This document shows positions 36,162 to 44,592 of a DNA stretch of 48,745 nt, piece by piece. The translations under genes and the position numbers were made by a program. How positions within the stretch are numbered: position 1 is the first letter of the stretch; each line of letters begins with the position of its first letter. Origin of the DNA: Saccharomonospora iraqiensis subsp. paurometabolica YIM 90007 (GTDB lineage: Bacteria > Actinomycetota > Actinomycetes > Mycobacteriales > Pseudonocardiaceae); the NCBI RefSeq assembly GCF_000231035.2, contig NZ_KI912258.1, forward strand, positions 134,716 to 183,460. Direction: 5' to 3'. Below the pieces are notes generated by a model. It did no database searches and was not told where the DNA came from. It saw only the letters and a program-made list of their open reading frames with translations.

Positions 36162-36246
36162 GCCGTGAGGGCCCCCTTGCCTGCGCTGGGTGCCGTGAAG
36201 GACTCCTTCACTGCATGTGACGCAGTGAAGGAGTCCTTCACGGCAC
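36162..36246. repeat. 83-nt three-unit palindromic element, copy C, with a perfect 25-bp hairpin
   Basis: Units begin at 36162, 36192 and 36222 (30-nt period), in forward-forward-reverse order. The last two form a perfect stem: 36190-36214 pairs with 36222-36246, 25 bp, around the loop ATGTGAC. The core is AAGGACTCCTT, different from copies A and B, yet both arms changed together. It starts 35 bases after the radA stop. Confidence 0.95.
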
Positions 36247-36363
36247 ACTCCATGGGTAGGCAACGGCTCCTTTCATGCTCCCTTTGTCCACAGGGCGGTG
36301 CCCGTCCACAGCCGCATGTCCGCGTGGGTGCTGAAGAGGTGCGGTCGCGATGGAGTGGGGCCC

Positions 36364-37326
36364 ATGAAGCAAGGACGTTGGGCCGATCGGCTCGAGATCA
36401 TCCGACAGCGCAGCAGGAACCGGGTCATCAGGGTGGCAACCCTTGAGGCGGAGGGGATGGACAGCTCCACCGTCTATCGTCGGTGCTTGCCGGGTGGTCC
36501 GTGGCGGAGGCTCCTCCCCGGTGTCGTGATGTTGCAGAACTCCGCCCCGACCCGCGAGCAGATGGTCATCGCCGCGCTGCTCTACGCGGGGCCGCGGGCC
36601 CTGGTGACCGGAGTCGAAGCATGCCGGAGGCAGAATCTCCGGACAGGTCCGGGCCGCGAGCACGATCCCATCCACGTGTTGACCCCACATGACGAAAAGG
36701 TCGTCAGCAGCGGCTTCGTGGTGGTCGAGCGCACCCATCGGTTACCGGCCACCGTCTTCAGCGGCCAGGTGCCACTCGCTCCGGTAGGGAGAGCGGCTCT
36801 CGACGCCGCGCGCAAGCTGCGCTCGTCGGACGATATCGCGAAACTCCTGATCGAAGCTGTGCAGCGGGGTGGCTGTACCGTTCGCGGACTTCGGTCGGAA
36901 CTCGAACACGGTTCGCAACGCGGTACCGCGATCCCGAGGCGCATTCTCGGTGACATCGCCGGGCTCCGATCCGTGGCCGAGCTACACGGTCGCCAGCTGA
37001 CGAATCACCTGAGCGTTCCGCCGACACACTGGAATCCTGCGCTGTACACCCCGGACGGCACCTACATCGGTCGGCCGGATGCGTGGTGGGACGATGTCGG
37101 CCTCGCATGGGAGATCGATTCTGTCGAGTTTCACTACTCAAGCGGTGACTATGCGCAGACGCTGGCACGGAACGGCCGCTATGCCCAGACGGGCATAGTC
37201 GTGTTGCAGACCCTGCCGTCCCGACTCCGCAGCGCGACCGCCGCTGTGGTCGGCGAACTCGACGCCGCCTACCGCGCTGCCGCCGCGCGCCCACGTCCCG
37301 ATGTCCGCCTGAAACCGGCGGTCTGA
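36364..37326 (+). CDS. AbiEi-antitoxin-domain protein with nuclease-like C-terminus
   Basis: The product is about 320 residues from ATG 36364 (GGGG ribosome site); upstream starts lack support. The N-terminal part (RVIRVATLEAEGMDSSTVYRRCLPGGPWRRLLPGVVML) is the winged-helix type IV AbiEi-antitoxin-like domain common in actinobacteria. The C-terminal part has the order RPDAWWDDVGLAWEIDSVEFH then a basic helix and VVLQTLPSRLR, resembling a DUF559/Vsr-like PD-(D/E)xK fold (Asp...Glu-x-Asp). No AbiEii toxin gene adjoins it. Composition is less G/C-rich than radA. Repeats C and D flank it, so it looks like an accessory insertion where disA would be expected. Confidence 0.78.
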   Translation: MKQGRWADRLEIIRQRSRNRVIRVATLEAEGMDSSTVYRRCLPGGPWRRLLPGVVMLQNSAPTREQMVIAALLYAGPRALVTGVEACRRQNLRTGPGREHDPIHVLTPHDEKVVSSGFVVVERTHRLPATVFSGQVPLAPVGRAALDAARKLRSSDDIAKLLIEAVQRGGCTVRGLRSELEHGSQRGTAIPRRILGDIAGLRSVAELHGRQLTNHLSVPPTHWNPALYTPDGTYIGRPDAWWDDVGLAWEIDSVEFHYSSGDYAQTLARNGRYAQTGIVVLQTLPSRLRSATAAVVGELDAAYRAAAARPRPDVRLKPAV

Positions 37327-37353
37327 CTCCCCGCAGCGCAGTGCCGGCGTGTT

Positions 37354-37436
37354 GCCGTGAAGGACTCCTTCCCTGCGTCAGGTGCAGCGAAGGAGTCCTT
37401 CACGGTACTCAGAGCAGGCAAGGAGTCCTTCACGGC
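37354..37436. repeat. 83-nt three-unit palindromic element, copy D
   Basis: Units begin at 37354, 37384 and 37414 (30-nt period), spacers GTCAGGT and ACTCAGA. The order is forward-reverse-reverse as in copy A, with the GGACTCC core as in copy C. It sits between convergent genes, 28 bases after the AbiEi-like stop and 11 bases from the OtsB-GH15 stop, a bidirectional-terminator position. Confidence 0.92.
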
Positions 37437-37446
37437 ACAACCCCGG

Positions 37447-39981
37447 TCACGTCTCCGAGAGGAGGCGGGCGCAGCGGATGAGGCCGATGTGGGAGTAGGC
37501 CTGGGGGTGGTTGCCGAGGGAGCGTTCGGCGACCGGGTCGTACTGCTCCGGCAGGAGGCCGGTGGGGCCCGCCGCGTCCATCATCTGCTCGAACAGTTCC
37601 TGCGCCTCGGTGCGGCGGCCGCTGAGCAGGTACGCCTCGATCATCCACGCCGCGCACAGGTGGAAACCGCCCTCCTCACCGGGCAGGCCGTCGTCGCGGT
37701 GGTAGCGGTACACCGTCGACCCGCTGCGCAGCTCCGCCTCGATCGCCGTCACGGTCGACTGGAACCGCTCGTCCTGCGGGTCCAGCAGCCCGGACAGGCC
37801 GACGAACAGCGACGCGGCGTCGAGGTCGGTGCCGTCGTAGGCGGTGGTGTAGGCGCGGACGGTCGGGTTCCAGCCGTTCTCGAGTACGTCGGCGGCGATC
37901 TCGTCGCGCAGTTCCGGCCAACCTGTGGGCACCGGACGGCCGTAGATCTCGGCGAGCTTGATCGCACGGTCGATCGTCACCCAGCACATCACCCGGGAGT
38001 ACACCCGGTGCCGCGGCACGTGGCGCTCCTCCCAGATGCCGTGGTCGGGCTCGGACCAGCGGCGGGTGACGGCCTCCGCCATCGCCCGCACCATCTGCCA
38101 GTCCTCGTCGCGCAACTCCCCCCGCGCCTCCGCCAGGGTCATCACCAGCTCCACCACGGGCCCGAACACGTCGAGCTGCACCTGGTGGTTGGCGAGGTTG
38201 CCGACCCGCACCGGGCGCGACCCCTTGTAGCCGGGCAGCGAGTCGATCACCGCCTCAGCACCGATCTGCGTCCCGGCGAGCGTGTACAGCGGGTGCAGCC
38301 GTTCCGGACCGGCCAGCGTGGACAGCACCCCGTGCAGCCAGCGCAGGAACCCCTCGGCCTCGTCCAGCGAGCCGAGGGTGACCAGCTCGCGCACGGTCAT
38401 CGCGCCGTCGCGGATCCAGCAGTAGCGGTAGTCCCAGTTGCGCACCCCGCCGAGCTCCTCGGGCAGGGAGCTGGTGGCCGCGGCCATCACACCGCCGGTG
38501 TCGGTGTCGGCGAGTCCGCGCAGGGTCAGCGCCGACCGGGCGACGAGGTCGGGCGCCACCTGCGGGAGCTTCAGCGTCGTGGCCCATTCGCTCCAGTACC
38601 GGCCCGCCCGCGCACGGCGGTCGACCTCGGACAGGTCGTGCGGACCGAGGTCGGTGGTGCCGCACCGCAGCTCCAGCACCACGGGCCGGTCCGGCTCCAG
38701 CTCGACGAGCGCGGTCGCGGTGTCGTTCAGCCCGTCGTTGGTGATCTCCCACTGCACGCCCGGCGAGCGCAGCACGAACGGCTCGGACGTGCCGAGCACC
38801 CGCAGTCCGTCCTCCTCCCGCAGGAGCCGCACCGGCACCCCGCCGAACTCCGGCCGCGGCGCGAACACCACCGACGCCGGCGTCTCCCCACTGATGACCC
38901 GCACCAGGTCGGTGCGGTGCGGTGGGCTCTCCGGCTCCAGGTAGTCCGTGACCAGCAGCCGCGACCAACGGGTTTCCACGGTCATCGTGTTCGGCAGGTA
39001 CCGCTGCCCCAGTGGCAGACCGTTGCGGTGCGGCTTCACCGAGAAGTGCCCCGCGCCCTCGCCGCCGAGCAGGTCGGCGAACACGGCGGGCGCGTCCGGG
39101 CCGGGGTGGCACAGCCACGTGAGCTTCGCGTCCGGCGTCAGCAGCGCCACCGACCGCTCACTGGCCAGCATCGACAACCGTTCGATGGGCGGGGCCTGTT
39201 TGCCGTAGAGCCAGTTGCGCCGTTCCTCCAGCAGGAACGCGAGCACGGTGGCGACGTCGGTGGTGTCGGCGATGCGGTACTGGGCCAGCGTCTCCCCGTC
39301 GCCGACCTTCACCCCGAGGTCGGGTCCGGTCAGCCGGGCGAACGCCTTCTCGTCGGTGACGTCGTCGCCGAGAAACACCGCGGCGGTGGCGCCCGCCTGG
39401 TGGCGCAGGGTGTCGAGGGCCTGCCCCTTGTCGGTGCGCACGACCGACAGCTCGACGACCTCCTTGCCGTCGGTCGTCGTCACCCCGTCCCAGGTGGAGG
39501 GTCCCGCGTGGACGGCGTCCACGACCCGGCGTGCCTCGTCGCGGTCGGCCCTGCGGACGTGCACGGCGACCCCCGCTGGTTTGGCCTCCAGGGCCGCCCC
39601 GGAGACGCCGTCGGTGATCCGCTCCACCTCGGCCTGCACGGCGCGGTGGAGCTCGCGCGCCTCGGGGTCCAGCGCGTGCACGAAACCGATGTCGAACTCG
39701 GAGCCGTGGCTGCCGACGAGGTGCACCTCGGCGGGCAGCCGGGAGAGGATGGCGAGGTCGCGCAGGGCACGCCCGGAGATCACCGCGGTGGTGGTCTCGT
39801 GCAGCGCCGCCAACGACCGCAGCGCGCCGACGGACTCGGGGCGGGCGCGGGCGTCCTCCGGTTGGGTCGTGATCGGCGCCAGCGTCCCGTCGTAGTCGCA
39901 GGCGACCAGCAGGCGCGGCGTCCTGGCGATCTGCACTATCGCGCGCCGCAGCTCAGCAGGCAGGGCCTCAGCGGTCAACAC
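37447..39981 (-). CDS. otsB: Fusion of trehalose-6-phosphate phosphatase and GH15 trehalase-like hydrolase
   Basis: The protein has 844 residues. Residues 1-255 are OtsB: HAD nucleophile loop ACDYDGTL (Asp29, Asp31), SGR loop and GDDVTDEKAF (206-213). From about 265 to the end is a glycoside hydrolase family 15 domain: ERLSMLASERSVAL, SSLPEELGGVRNWDYRYCWIRDGAMT, the general acid in PDHGIWEER (Glu651) and the general base in LLPEQYDP (Glu812). In actinobacteria the similar GH15 enzyme (Rv2402-like) is a trehalase. One chain thus joins the last step of trehalose synthesis with probable trehalose breakdown. GTG 39981 follows AAGGAGGA; the next codon TTG is an alternative. It is 39 bases after otsA. 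Confidence 0.93.
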   Translation of the reverse strand: MLTAEALPAELRRAIVQIARTPRLLVACDYDGTLAPITTQPEDARARPESVGALRSLAALHETTTAVISGRALRDLAILSRLPAEVHLVGSHGSEFDIGFVHALDPEARELHRAVQAEVERITDGVSGAALEAKPAGVAVHVRRADRDEARRVVDAVHAGPSTWDGVTTTDGKEVVELSVVRTDKGQALDTLRHQAGATAAVFLGDDVTDEKAFARLTGPDLGVKVGDGETLAQYRIADTTDVATVLAFLLEERRNWLYGKQAPPIERLSMLASERSVALLTPDAKLTWLCHPGPDAPAVFADLLGGEGAGHFSVKPHRNGLPLGQRYLPNTMTVETRWSRLLVTDYLEPESPPHRTDLVRVISGETPASVVFAPRPEFGGVPVRLLREEDGLRVLGTSEPFVLRSPGVQWEITNDGLNDTATALVELEPDRPVVLELRCGTTDLGPHDLSEVDRRARAGRYWSEWATTLKLPQVAPDLVARSALTLRGLADTDTGGVMAAATSSLPEELGGVRNWDYRYCWIRDGAMTVRELVTLGSLDEAEGFLRWLHGVLSTLAGPERLHPLYTLAGTQIGAEAVIDSLPGYKGSRPVRVGNLANHQVQLDVFGPVVELVMTLAEARGELRDEDWQMVRAMAEAVTRRWSEPDHGIWEERHVPRHRVYSRVMCWVTIDRAIKLAEIYGRPVPTGWPELRDEIAADVLENGWNPTVRAYTTAYDGTDLDAASLFVGLSGLLDPQDERFQSTVTAIEAELRSGSTVYRYHRDDGLPGEEGGFHLCAAWMIEAYLLSGRRTEAQELFEQMMDAAGPTGLLPEQYDPVAERSLGNHPQAYSHIGLIRCARLLSET

Positions 39982-40020
39982 TCCTCCTTCAGGGGAGCTA
40001 CACAGTCAGTCCGGGGGACG

Positions 40021-41469
40021 TCAGGAGGCCGTTTCGGTCCCGAGCGCGTCGAGGAACGAGCGTGCCCACCTGTCCACGTCGTGCGTCAGGACCTGACGGC
40101 GCAAGGCGCGCATCCGGCGCCGCCCTTCCGCCGGGTCGAGAGTAATAGCTTGTTCGAGGGCGTTCTTCACCCCGTCCAGGTCGTGCGGGTTGACCAGGAA
40201 GGCGCTGTTCAGCTCGGCCGCCGCACCGGCGAACTCGGAGAGCACGAGGGCACCGCCGAGGTCGTGGCGGGCGGCGACGTACTCCTTGCAGACCAGGTTC
40301 ATCCCGTCCCGCAGCGGGGTGACGACCATGACGTCCGCGGCGGCGAAGAACGCGGCCAGCTCCGAGCGGTGCACCGACTGGTGCAGGTAGTGCACCACCG
40401 GTCTGCCGACCCGGGCGAACTCGCCGTTGATCCGGCCCACCATCTGCTCGATGTCGCTGCGCATACGCTGGTAGTGCTCGACGCGCTCGCGGCTCGGCGT
40501 GGCGAGCTGGACGAACGTGACGTCCTCGGGTTTGACCCGCCCCTCCTGCAGCAGTTCGTGGAAGGCCTGCAGCCGCAGGTCGATGCCCTTGGTGTAGTCG
40601 AGGCGGTCGACGCCGAGCAGCACGGTCCTCGGGTCGCCGAGCTCGTGCCGCACCTCGGCCGCCCGCTCGGTGACGGCGCGGCTGCGGGACAGCGTGTCCA
40701 GCCCGGCCGCGTCGATCGAGATGGGGAACGCGCCGACCCGCACGGTGCGGTCGCCGACCTGCACCATGCCGGGCCGGGACCGCACCCCGACCGACCCGCG
40801 GCTGGGTTCCAGCCCGATCAGCTGGCGGGCCAGCCAGAGGAAGTTCTGCGCACCACCGGGCCGGTGGAACCCGACGAGGTCGGCGCCGATCAGCCCGCGC
40901 ACGATCTCGGCCCGCCACGGCATCTGCATGAACAGCTCCACCGGCGGGAACGGGATGTGCAGGAAGAACCCGATCCGCAGGTCGGGACGCAGTTCCCGGA
41001 GCATCGTGGGTACCAGCTGGAGCTGATAGTCCTGCACCCACACCGTCGCGCCGTCGCCCGCCACGGCGGCGGCGGCCTCGGCGAATCGCCGGTTGACCCG
41101 GACGTAGCTCTCCCACCAGCTCCGGTCGAACACGGGCCGGGCCACCACGTCGTGGTACAGCGGCCAGAGCGTGGCGTTGGAGAAGCCCTCGTAGTAGTCC
41201 CGGACGTCGGTCGAGGTCAGCATCACCGGGTGCAGGATCAGGCCGTCGTCGGTGAACTCCTCCACCTCGACGTCCGGGACGCCGGGCCAGCCGACCCACG
41301 CGCCCTGACGGGAGCGGAGGAACGGTTCCAGCGCGGACACGAGCCCGCCGGGGCTCTGTGTCCAGCGCTGGGTTCCGTCGGAGGCGCGTTCGAGGTCGAC
41401 CGGCAGACGGTTGGCCACGACCACGAATTCGGCCCGGGCGTGCGACTCGGCGTTTCCGGCGGGTGACAT
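40021..41469 (-). CDS. otsA: Trehalose-6-phosphate synthase
   Basis: OtsA (GT20) joins glucose from an NDP-glucose donor to glucose-6-phosphate. The 482-residue protein shows [12 protein letters not shown] at the N-terminus, SPGGLVSAL donor loop, [36 protein letters not shown] (Arg and Lys contacting phosphates) and [15 protein letters not shown]. All landmark motifs are present. Its start overlaps nothing; the gene is 39 bases before the OtsB-GH15 fusion, so both make the OtsAB pathway. It is minus strand, with the ThrE exporter gene upstream on the same strand. Confidence 0.97.
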   Translation of the reverse strand: MSPAGNAESHARAEFVVVANRLPVDLERASDGTQRWTQSPGGLVSALEPFLRSRQGAWVGWPGVPDVEVEEFTDDGLILHPVMLTSTDVRDYYEGFSNATLWPLYHDVVARPVFDRSWWESYVRVNRRFAEAAAAVAGDGATVWVQDYQLQLVPTMLRELRPDLRIGFFLHIPFPPVELFMQMPWRAEIVRGLIGADLVGFHRPGGAQNFLWLARQLIGLEPSRGSVGVRSRPGMVQVGDRTVRVGAFPISIDAAGLDTLSRSRAVTERAAEVRHELGDPRTVLLGVDRLDYTKGIDLRLQAFHELLQEGRVKPEDVTFVQLATPSRERVEHYQRMRSDIEQMVGRINGEFARVGRPVVHYLHQSVHRSELAAFFAAADVMVVTPLRDGMNLVCKEYVAARHDLGGALVLSEFAGAAAELNSAFLVNPHDLDGVKNALEQAITLDPAEGRRRMRALRRQVLTHDVDRWARSFLDALGTETAS

Positions 41470-41493
41470 GGTTCAAACAGTATCGCGCGGGCG

Positions 41494-43020
41494 CTACTCC
41501 AGCGGGCGGCCAGTGTCCAGCGGGCCCGCCATCCGGGGTCCCGCCAGTTTGCGTTCGAGCCTGCTCAGGCCGGTGCGGACGGGTTGCGCGAGGAACTCCC
41601 CGAGCACCACGCCCGCGGCCAGCGCCAGGCCGATCGCGGCCGCCGTCATCAGTCCGGTGATGGTGCCGTTGTCGATCAGTTCGGACATGCCCCGGTAGGT
41701 GGCGAACCCGGGCAGCAGCGGGGTGATGCCGGAGACCGCGACCACCAGCGGCGTCACCTTGAGCCTCCGGGCGAGGACACCCCCACCGAGGCCGACGAGC
41801 GTGGTGGCGAAGGCCGCGCCGATGATCGGGTTGTACCCGAGGACGCTCAGGATCCCGTATCCGGTGGCACCCACCGCACCCGCGACCGCGGCGACCAGCA
41901 GCGGACGGATCTTCGAGTAGGACGCCAGCGCGAAGCAGGCCGCCGCCCCCGTGCCCGCGAACATCATGATGTGCAGTTCGCCGACGGCGGTGGAGGGCGC
42001 GATCGGGTCCGGCGCCCGGGACGCGCCGAACTGGATCGCGATGCTGATCCCGGCCGCCACCCCGGTGATCAGCCCGGCACTCATCAGCACGACCTCCAGC
42101 ATCCGCCCGGCCGCGGTGACGTAGTAGCCGGTGATGGCGTCCTGCACCGCCGACACGGTGGACAGGCCGGACAGCAGCACGGTCAACGCGGCGGCCACCA
42201 CGAGCGTGGGTCTCTGCAGTTCGAGGAAGTCCAGGTTGACGATCACCATGGCCGACAGGGTGGCGACGAACCCACCCGCGACCTGCTGGAAGAAGAACGG
42301 CAGGGAGTACCGGTTCAGCACGCGCCCCACCCGGTCCACCACGGAACTGATCAGGAACGCGGTGACCGGGGCCCAGGTGCCCCAGCCGCCGAGCAGCAGG
42401 GTGATGAACGCGGCCATGCCGCCCCAGGCCAGCGTGGAGACCCAGCGCGGGTAGGGGTGCTTGGCCGTGGTGAGCCGGTGCAGCTCGGTGTAGGCGTCCT
42501 CGGTGCTGATCCGGTTGTGGATCAGGCGTTGCACGAGCCGCTCGGTCTCCGACAGCCGCGTGTAGTCGAGGCTGCGGGAGCGGACGACGCGCAGCACGGT
42601 CACCGGGGGCAGGTCACTGCCCCGCAGGCAGCTCACCGTGACGGAGGTGAAGATGACGTCGACCTCGCACCGCGGCAGACCCAGTGCGCGGGTCAACGTC
42701 AGGATGGTGGCGGTGACGTCGGAGGCACCCGCTCCGTTCGCCATCTGGACCTCACCGATCCGGGTGACGAGGTCGAGCACCATGTGCACGGTCGCCTCGT
42801 CCGGAAGCTCCGGTCCGATGGCCCCTTCCGGTGCCGGCTGGACGGCGGGCAGTTCCCCGGTCGGGGCCTCCAGAACCTGCCAGGCCCGTTGCCGGGTCCT
42901 GCCGCCGCGCTGTTGCCGTGGCGAGCGCTTCTCGGTGTGCTCCTCGGCCGGTGCTTCCAGGATCTGCCACGCGTGCCGGCGCTTGGGTGCCGCCGCACGA
43001 GCGCGCGGCCTGAGCTTCAT
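41494..43020 (-). CDS. thrE: ThrE-family threonine/serine exporter with duplicated N-terminal motif
   Basis: The protein has 508 residues from ATG 43020 (strong GAGGAGG site). A basic cytoplasmic N-terminus of about 110 residues carries two copies of AWQ(I/V)LEAP (17-24 and 46-53). The ThrE domain (LDLVTRIGEVQMANGAGASDVTATILTL...) is followed by about ten membrane helices and a ThrE_2-type end (LLPGFATYRGMSELID). Export of Thr/Ser was shown for Corynebacterium ThrE. The duplicated motif looks like a short binding site or a recent duplication. A possible promoter is the A/T-rich TATACG region around 43096. Confidence 0.9.
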   Translation of the reverse strand: MKLRPRARAAAPKRRHAWQILEAPAEEHTEKRSPRQQRGGRTRQRAWQVLEAPTGELPAVQPAPEGAIGPELPDEATVHMVLDLVTRIGEVQMANGAGASDVTATILTLTRALGLPRCEVDVIFTSVTVSCLRGSDLPPVTVLRVVRSRSLDYTRLSETERLVQRLIHNRISTEDAYTELHRLTTAKHPYPRWVSTLAWGGMAAFITLLLGGWGTWAPVTAFLISSVVDRVGRVLNRYSLPFFFQQVAGGFVATLSAMVIVNLDFLELQRPTLVVAAALTVLLSGLSTVSAVQDAITGYYVTAAGRMLEVVLMSAGLITGVAAGISIAIQFGASRAPDPIAPSTAVGELHIMMFAGTGAAACFALASYSKIRPLLVAAVAGAVGATGYGILSVLGYNPIIGAAFATTLVGLGGGVLARRLKVTPLVVAVSGITPLLPGFATYRGMSELIDNGTITGLMTAAAIGLALAAGVVLGEFLAQPVRTGLSRLERKLAGPRMAGPLDTGRPLE

Positions 43021-43206
43021 TTCCACCTCCTCGCGGGATCCCCGAAAGAACATCGGCCGCTTGTCACCGGCCGTTGCACACCGACGGTCGTGCCGTATAC
43101 CACATTGTTGTAGTACGGTGACCCGTATCGAATGTAGTCGCTGCCAAACCGTTGAGCAGGGTCGTCCCGGGTGGTGGGCGGCCACTGTGGCGGAGATCGC
43201 GGCGGA

Positions 43207-43212
43207 TATAGT
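43207..43212 (+). promoter_or_regulatory. Candidate -10 box of tRNA-Thr
   Basis: TATAGT matches the -10 consensus and lies 36 bases before the tRNA, leaving about 29 bases of leader. No convincing -35 is seen at 16-18 bases. Confidence 0.45.
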
Positions 43213-43247
43213 TGGGGTGGAGCCCCCGTCGTCACGGGAGGCGTCCG

Positions 43248-43320
43248 GCCGGTATAGCTCAGTTGGTAGAGCGTCTGTCTTGTAAACAGAAGGTCAGGGG
43301 TTCGAGCCCCCTTGCCGGCT
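43248..43320 (+). tRNA. tRNA-Thr (anticodon TGT)
   Basis: The 73-nt cloverleaf has acceptor GCCGGTA paired with TGCCGGC, D-arm AGCTCAGTTGGTAGAGC, anticodon stem TCTGT/ACAGA with loop CTTGTAA (anticodon TGT at 43281-43283, reading ACA), and a T-arm with GGTTCGAGCC. The CCA end is not encoded. Confidence 0.97.
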
Positions 43321-43399
43321 CAGTATCGGACAGCCGACGCCATGATCGGAAGTCCCCGGAGGTGCGGAGTGCGTCCGGTTCGTCACCGTCGGTGGAGAA

Positions 43400-43433
43400 C
43401 CGGGCGGACGGTCCCGGTCCTCAGTCCGCCCGG
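43400..43433 (-). terminator. Hairpin at the end of the lipid kinase gene
   Basis: CCGGGCGGAC (43400-43409) pairs with GTCCGCCCGG (43424-43433), a 10-bp perfect stem with a 14-base loop. It overlaps the last codons of the kinase gene and lies 80 bases past the tRNA, so it could end transcription from both sides. There is no T-run. Confidence 0.4.
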
Positions 43434-44374
43434 GCGCGGGCACCGTCCAGGGTCGCGGCGGTGCTGCCGGTCGGCACCACCACGTGCAGCGCGTTGCGCT
43501 CGATCGTGAACAGCGTCGGCGTGGTCCCGGCGATCTCGCCGTCCACGGTGACGTCCGACGGCGGGTCGGTGCTCAGCCGCACCCGCCGGGTCGTCAGGTA
43601 GTGCACGTTGTCGTGCCGCACGAAGGTGCCGTCCCGCAGGCGGCGGGCGATCGTCACGTGCTCCGGCAGGCTGCCGCGCACGATGGCGACGAGGTCGAGT
43701 TCGTGGTCGTCGATGCCCGCGGTGGGCGAGATGGCGTTGCCCCCGCCGTAGTAGCGCCCGTTGCCGACCGTGACCTGGAGCAGGTCGTCGAGGTCCACCG
43801 GATCGTGGTCGCCGTCCGGGAACTCCAGCCGGGCCCGGAACGGCCGGTGCTGCCGGTACGCGCGGGCGGTGGCCACCGGGTAGGCCAGCGGGCCGAGGAA
43901 CTTCTTCAGCCGCGCGGTCAACGCCTCGGTCACACCCACGGCCAGGCCCACCGAGGCGACGTTGAGCAGTGGTTCACCGTCCACCCGCCCCACGTCCACG
44001 TCCACGACCCTGCCCGAGGCCAGTGCGTGACAGGCGGTGACCGGGTCGGCGGGTACGTGCAGGGTCCGGGCGAAGTCGTTCGCGGTGCCCAGCGGCAGGA
44101 TGCCCAGGGTGCGGTCGGTGCCCGCGAGCAGCCCCGCGGCGGTGCTGAGCGTGCCGTCGCCCCCGCCGACCACGATCAGGTCGTGGTCGGCGTCGATCAC
44201 CTGCCGCAGGGTGGGTTCCATCTCGGCCCCGTCGGTGACCGCGTGCGTGGTCACCACGGGCAGTCCCGTGCGCGCCAGCCGGCGCACGACCGGCCCGTAG
44301 TGCTCCGCTCCACGCCGGGAGCCGGTGTTGACGACGACCGCGACGCGCCGGGCCTCTGCCGCTTCCCGCACCAT
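43421..44374 (-). CDS. YegS/DagK-type lipid kinase
   Basis: The 317-residue diacylglycerol kinase catalytic-domain protein has VVVNTGSRRGAEHYGPV, the glycine-rich ATP loop VVGGGDGTLSTAAGLLAG, ILPLGTANDFARTL and TVGNGRYYGGGNAISPTAGIDDHELDLVAI. Such enzymes phosphorylate diacylglycerol, sphingosine-like lipids or phosphatidylglycerol; the substrate is not readable. ATG 44374. A 218-base divergent gap separates it from the phosphatase gene. Confidence 0.92.
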   Translation of the reverse strand: MVREAAEARRVAVVVNTGSRRGAEHYGPVVRRLARTGLPVVTTHAVTDGAEMEPTLRQVIDADHDLIVVGGGDGTLSTAAGLLAGTDRTLGILPLGTANDFARTLHVPADPVTACHALASGRVVDVDVGRVDGEPLLNVASVGLAVGVTEALTARLKKFLGPLAYPVATARAYRQHRPFRARLEFPDGDHDPVDLDDLLQVTVGNGRYYGGGNAISPTAGIDDHELDLVAIVRGSLPEHVTIARRLRDGTFVRHDNVHYLTTRRVRLSTDPPSDVTVDGEIAGTTPTLFTIERNALHVVVPTGSTAATLDGARARAD

Positions 44375-44592
44375 GACCCGAGACTATGCCCGGTCGTGTA
44401 CGGCGGCGGTGTGGCGTGTTCCGGGCCGGGTCGGTCGCCCCCTGTGCCCGGCCCGGCACCCCGGGAGAGGGGTGGTCCGGGAGAAGCGCCGAAGTCCGGC
44501 AAACCACGAAAATCCGGTCACCGCAACGCGGCGAACTCGGCGCCGCGGTCACGTACAGTCGGATTCGTCGCCGTTGTGCCGAGGAGTTCGAT

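Noticed and set aside
34700-36253. Minus-strand protein starting with VKDSFTA-type repeats
   Set aside because: It is made of repeat C plus the antisense of radA; not a gene.
36162-37436. CRISPR-like array because of regular 30-nt spacing
   Set aside because: Each copy has only three units, the units themselves are palindromic half-sites of alternating orientation, the spacers are seven bases and no cas gene is present.
37357-41466. Very long plus-strand open frame of 1369 codons antisense to otsA and OtsB-GH15
   Set aside because: It is a shadow of two real minus-strand genes in high-GC DNA, rich in Arg/His/Gln/Gly with no family motif, and begins inside repeat D.
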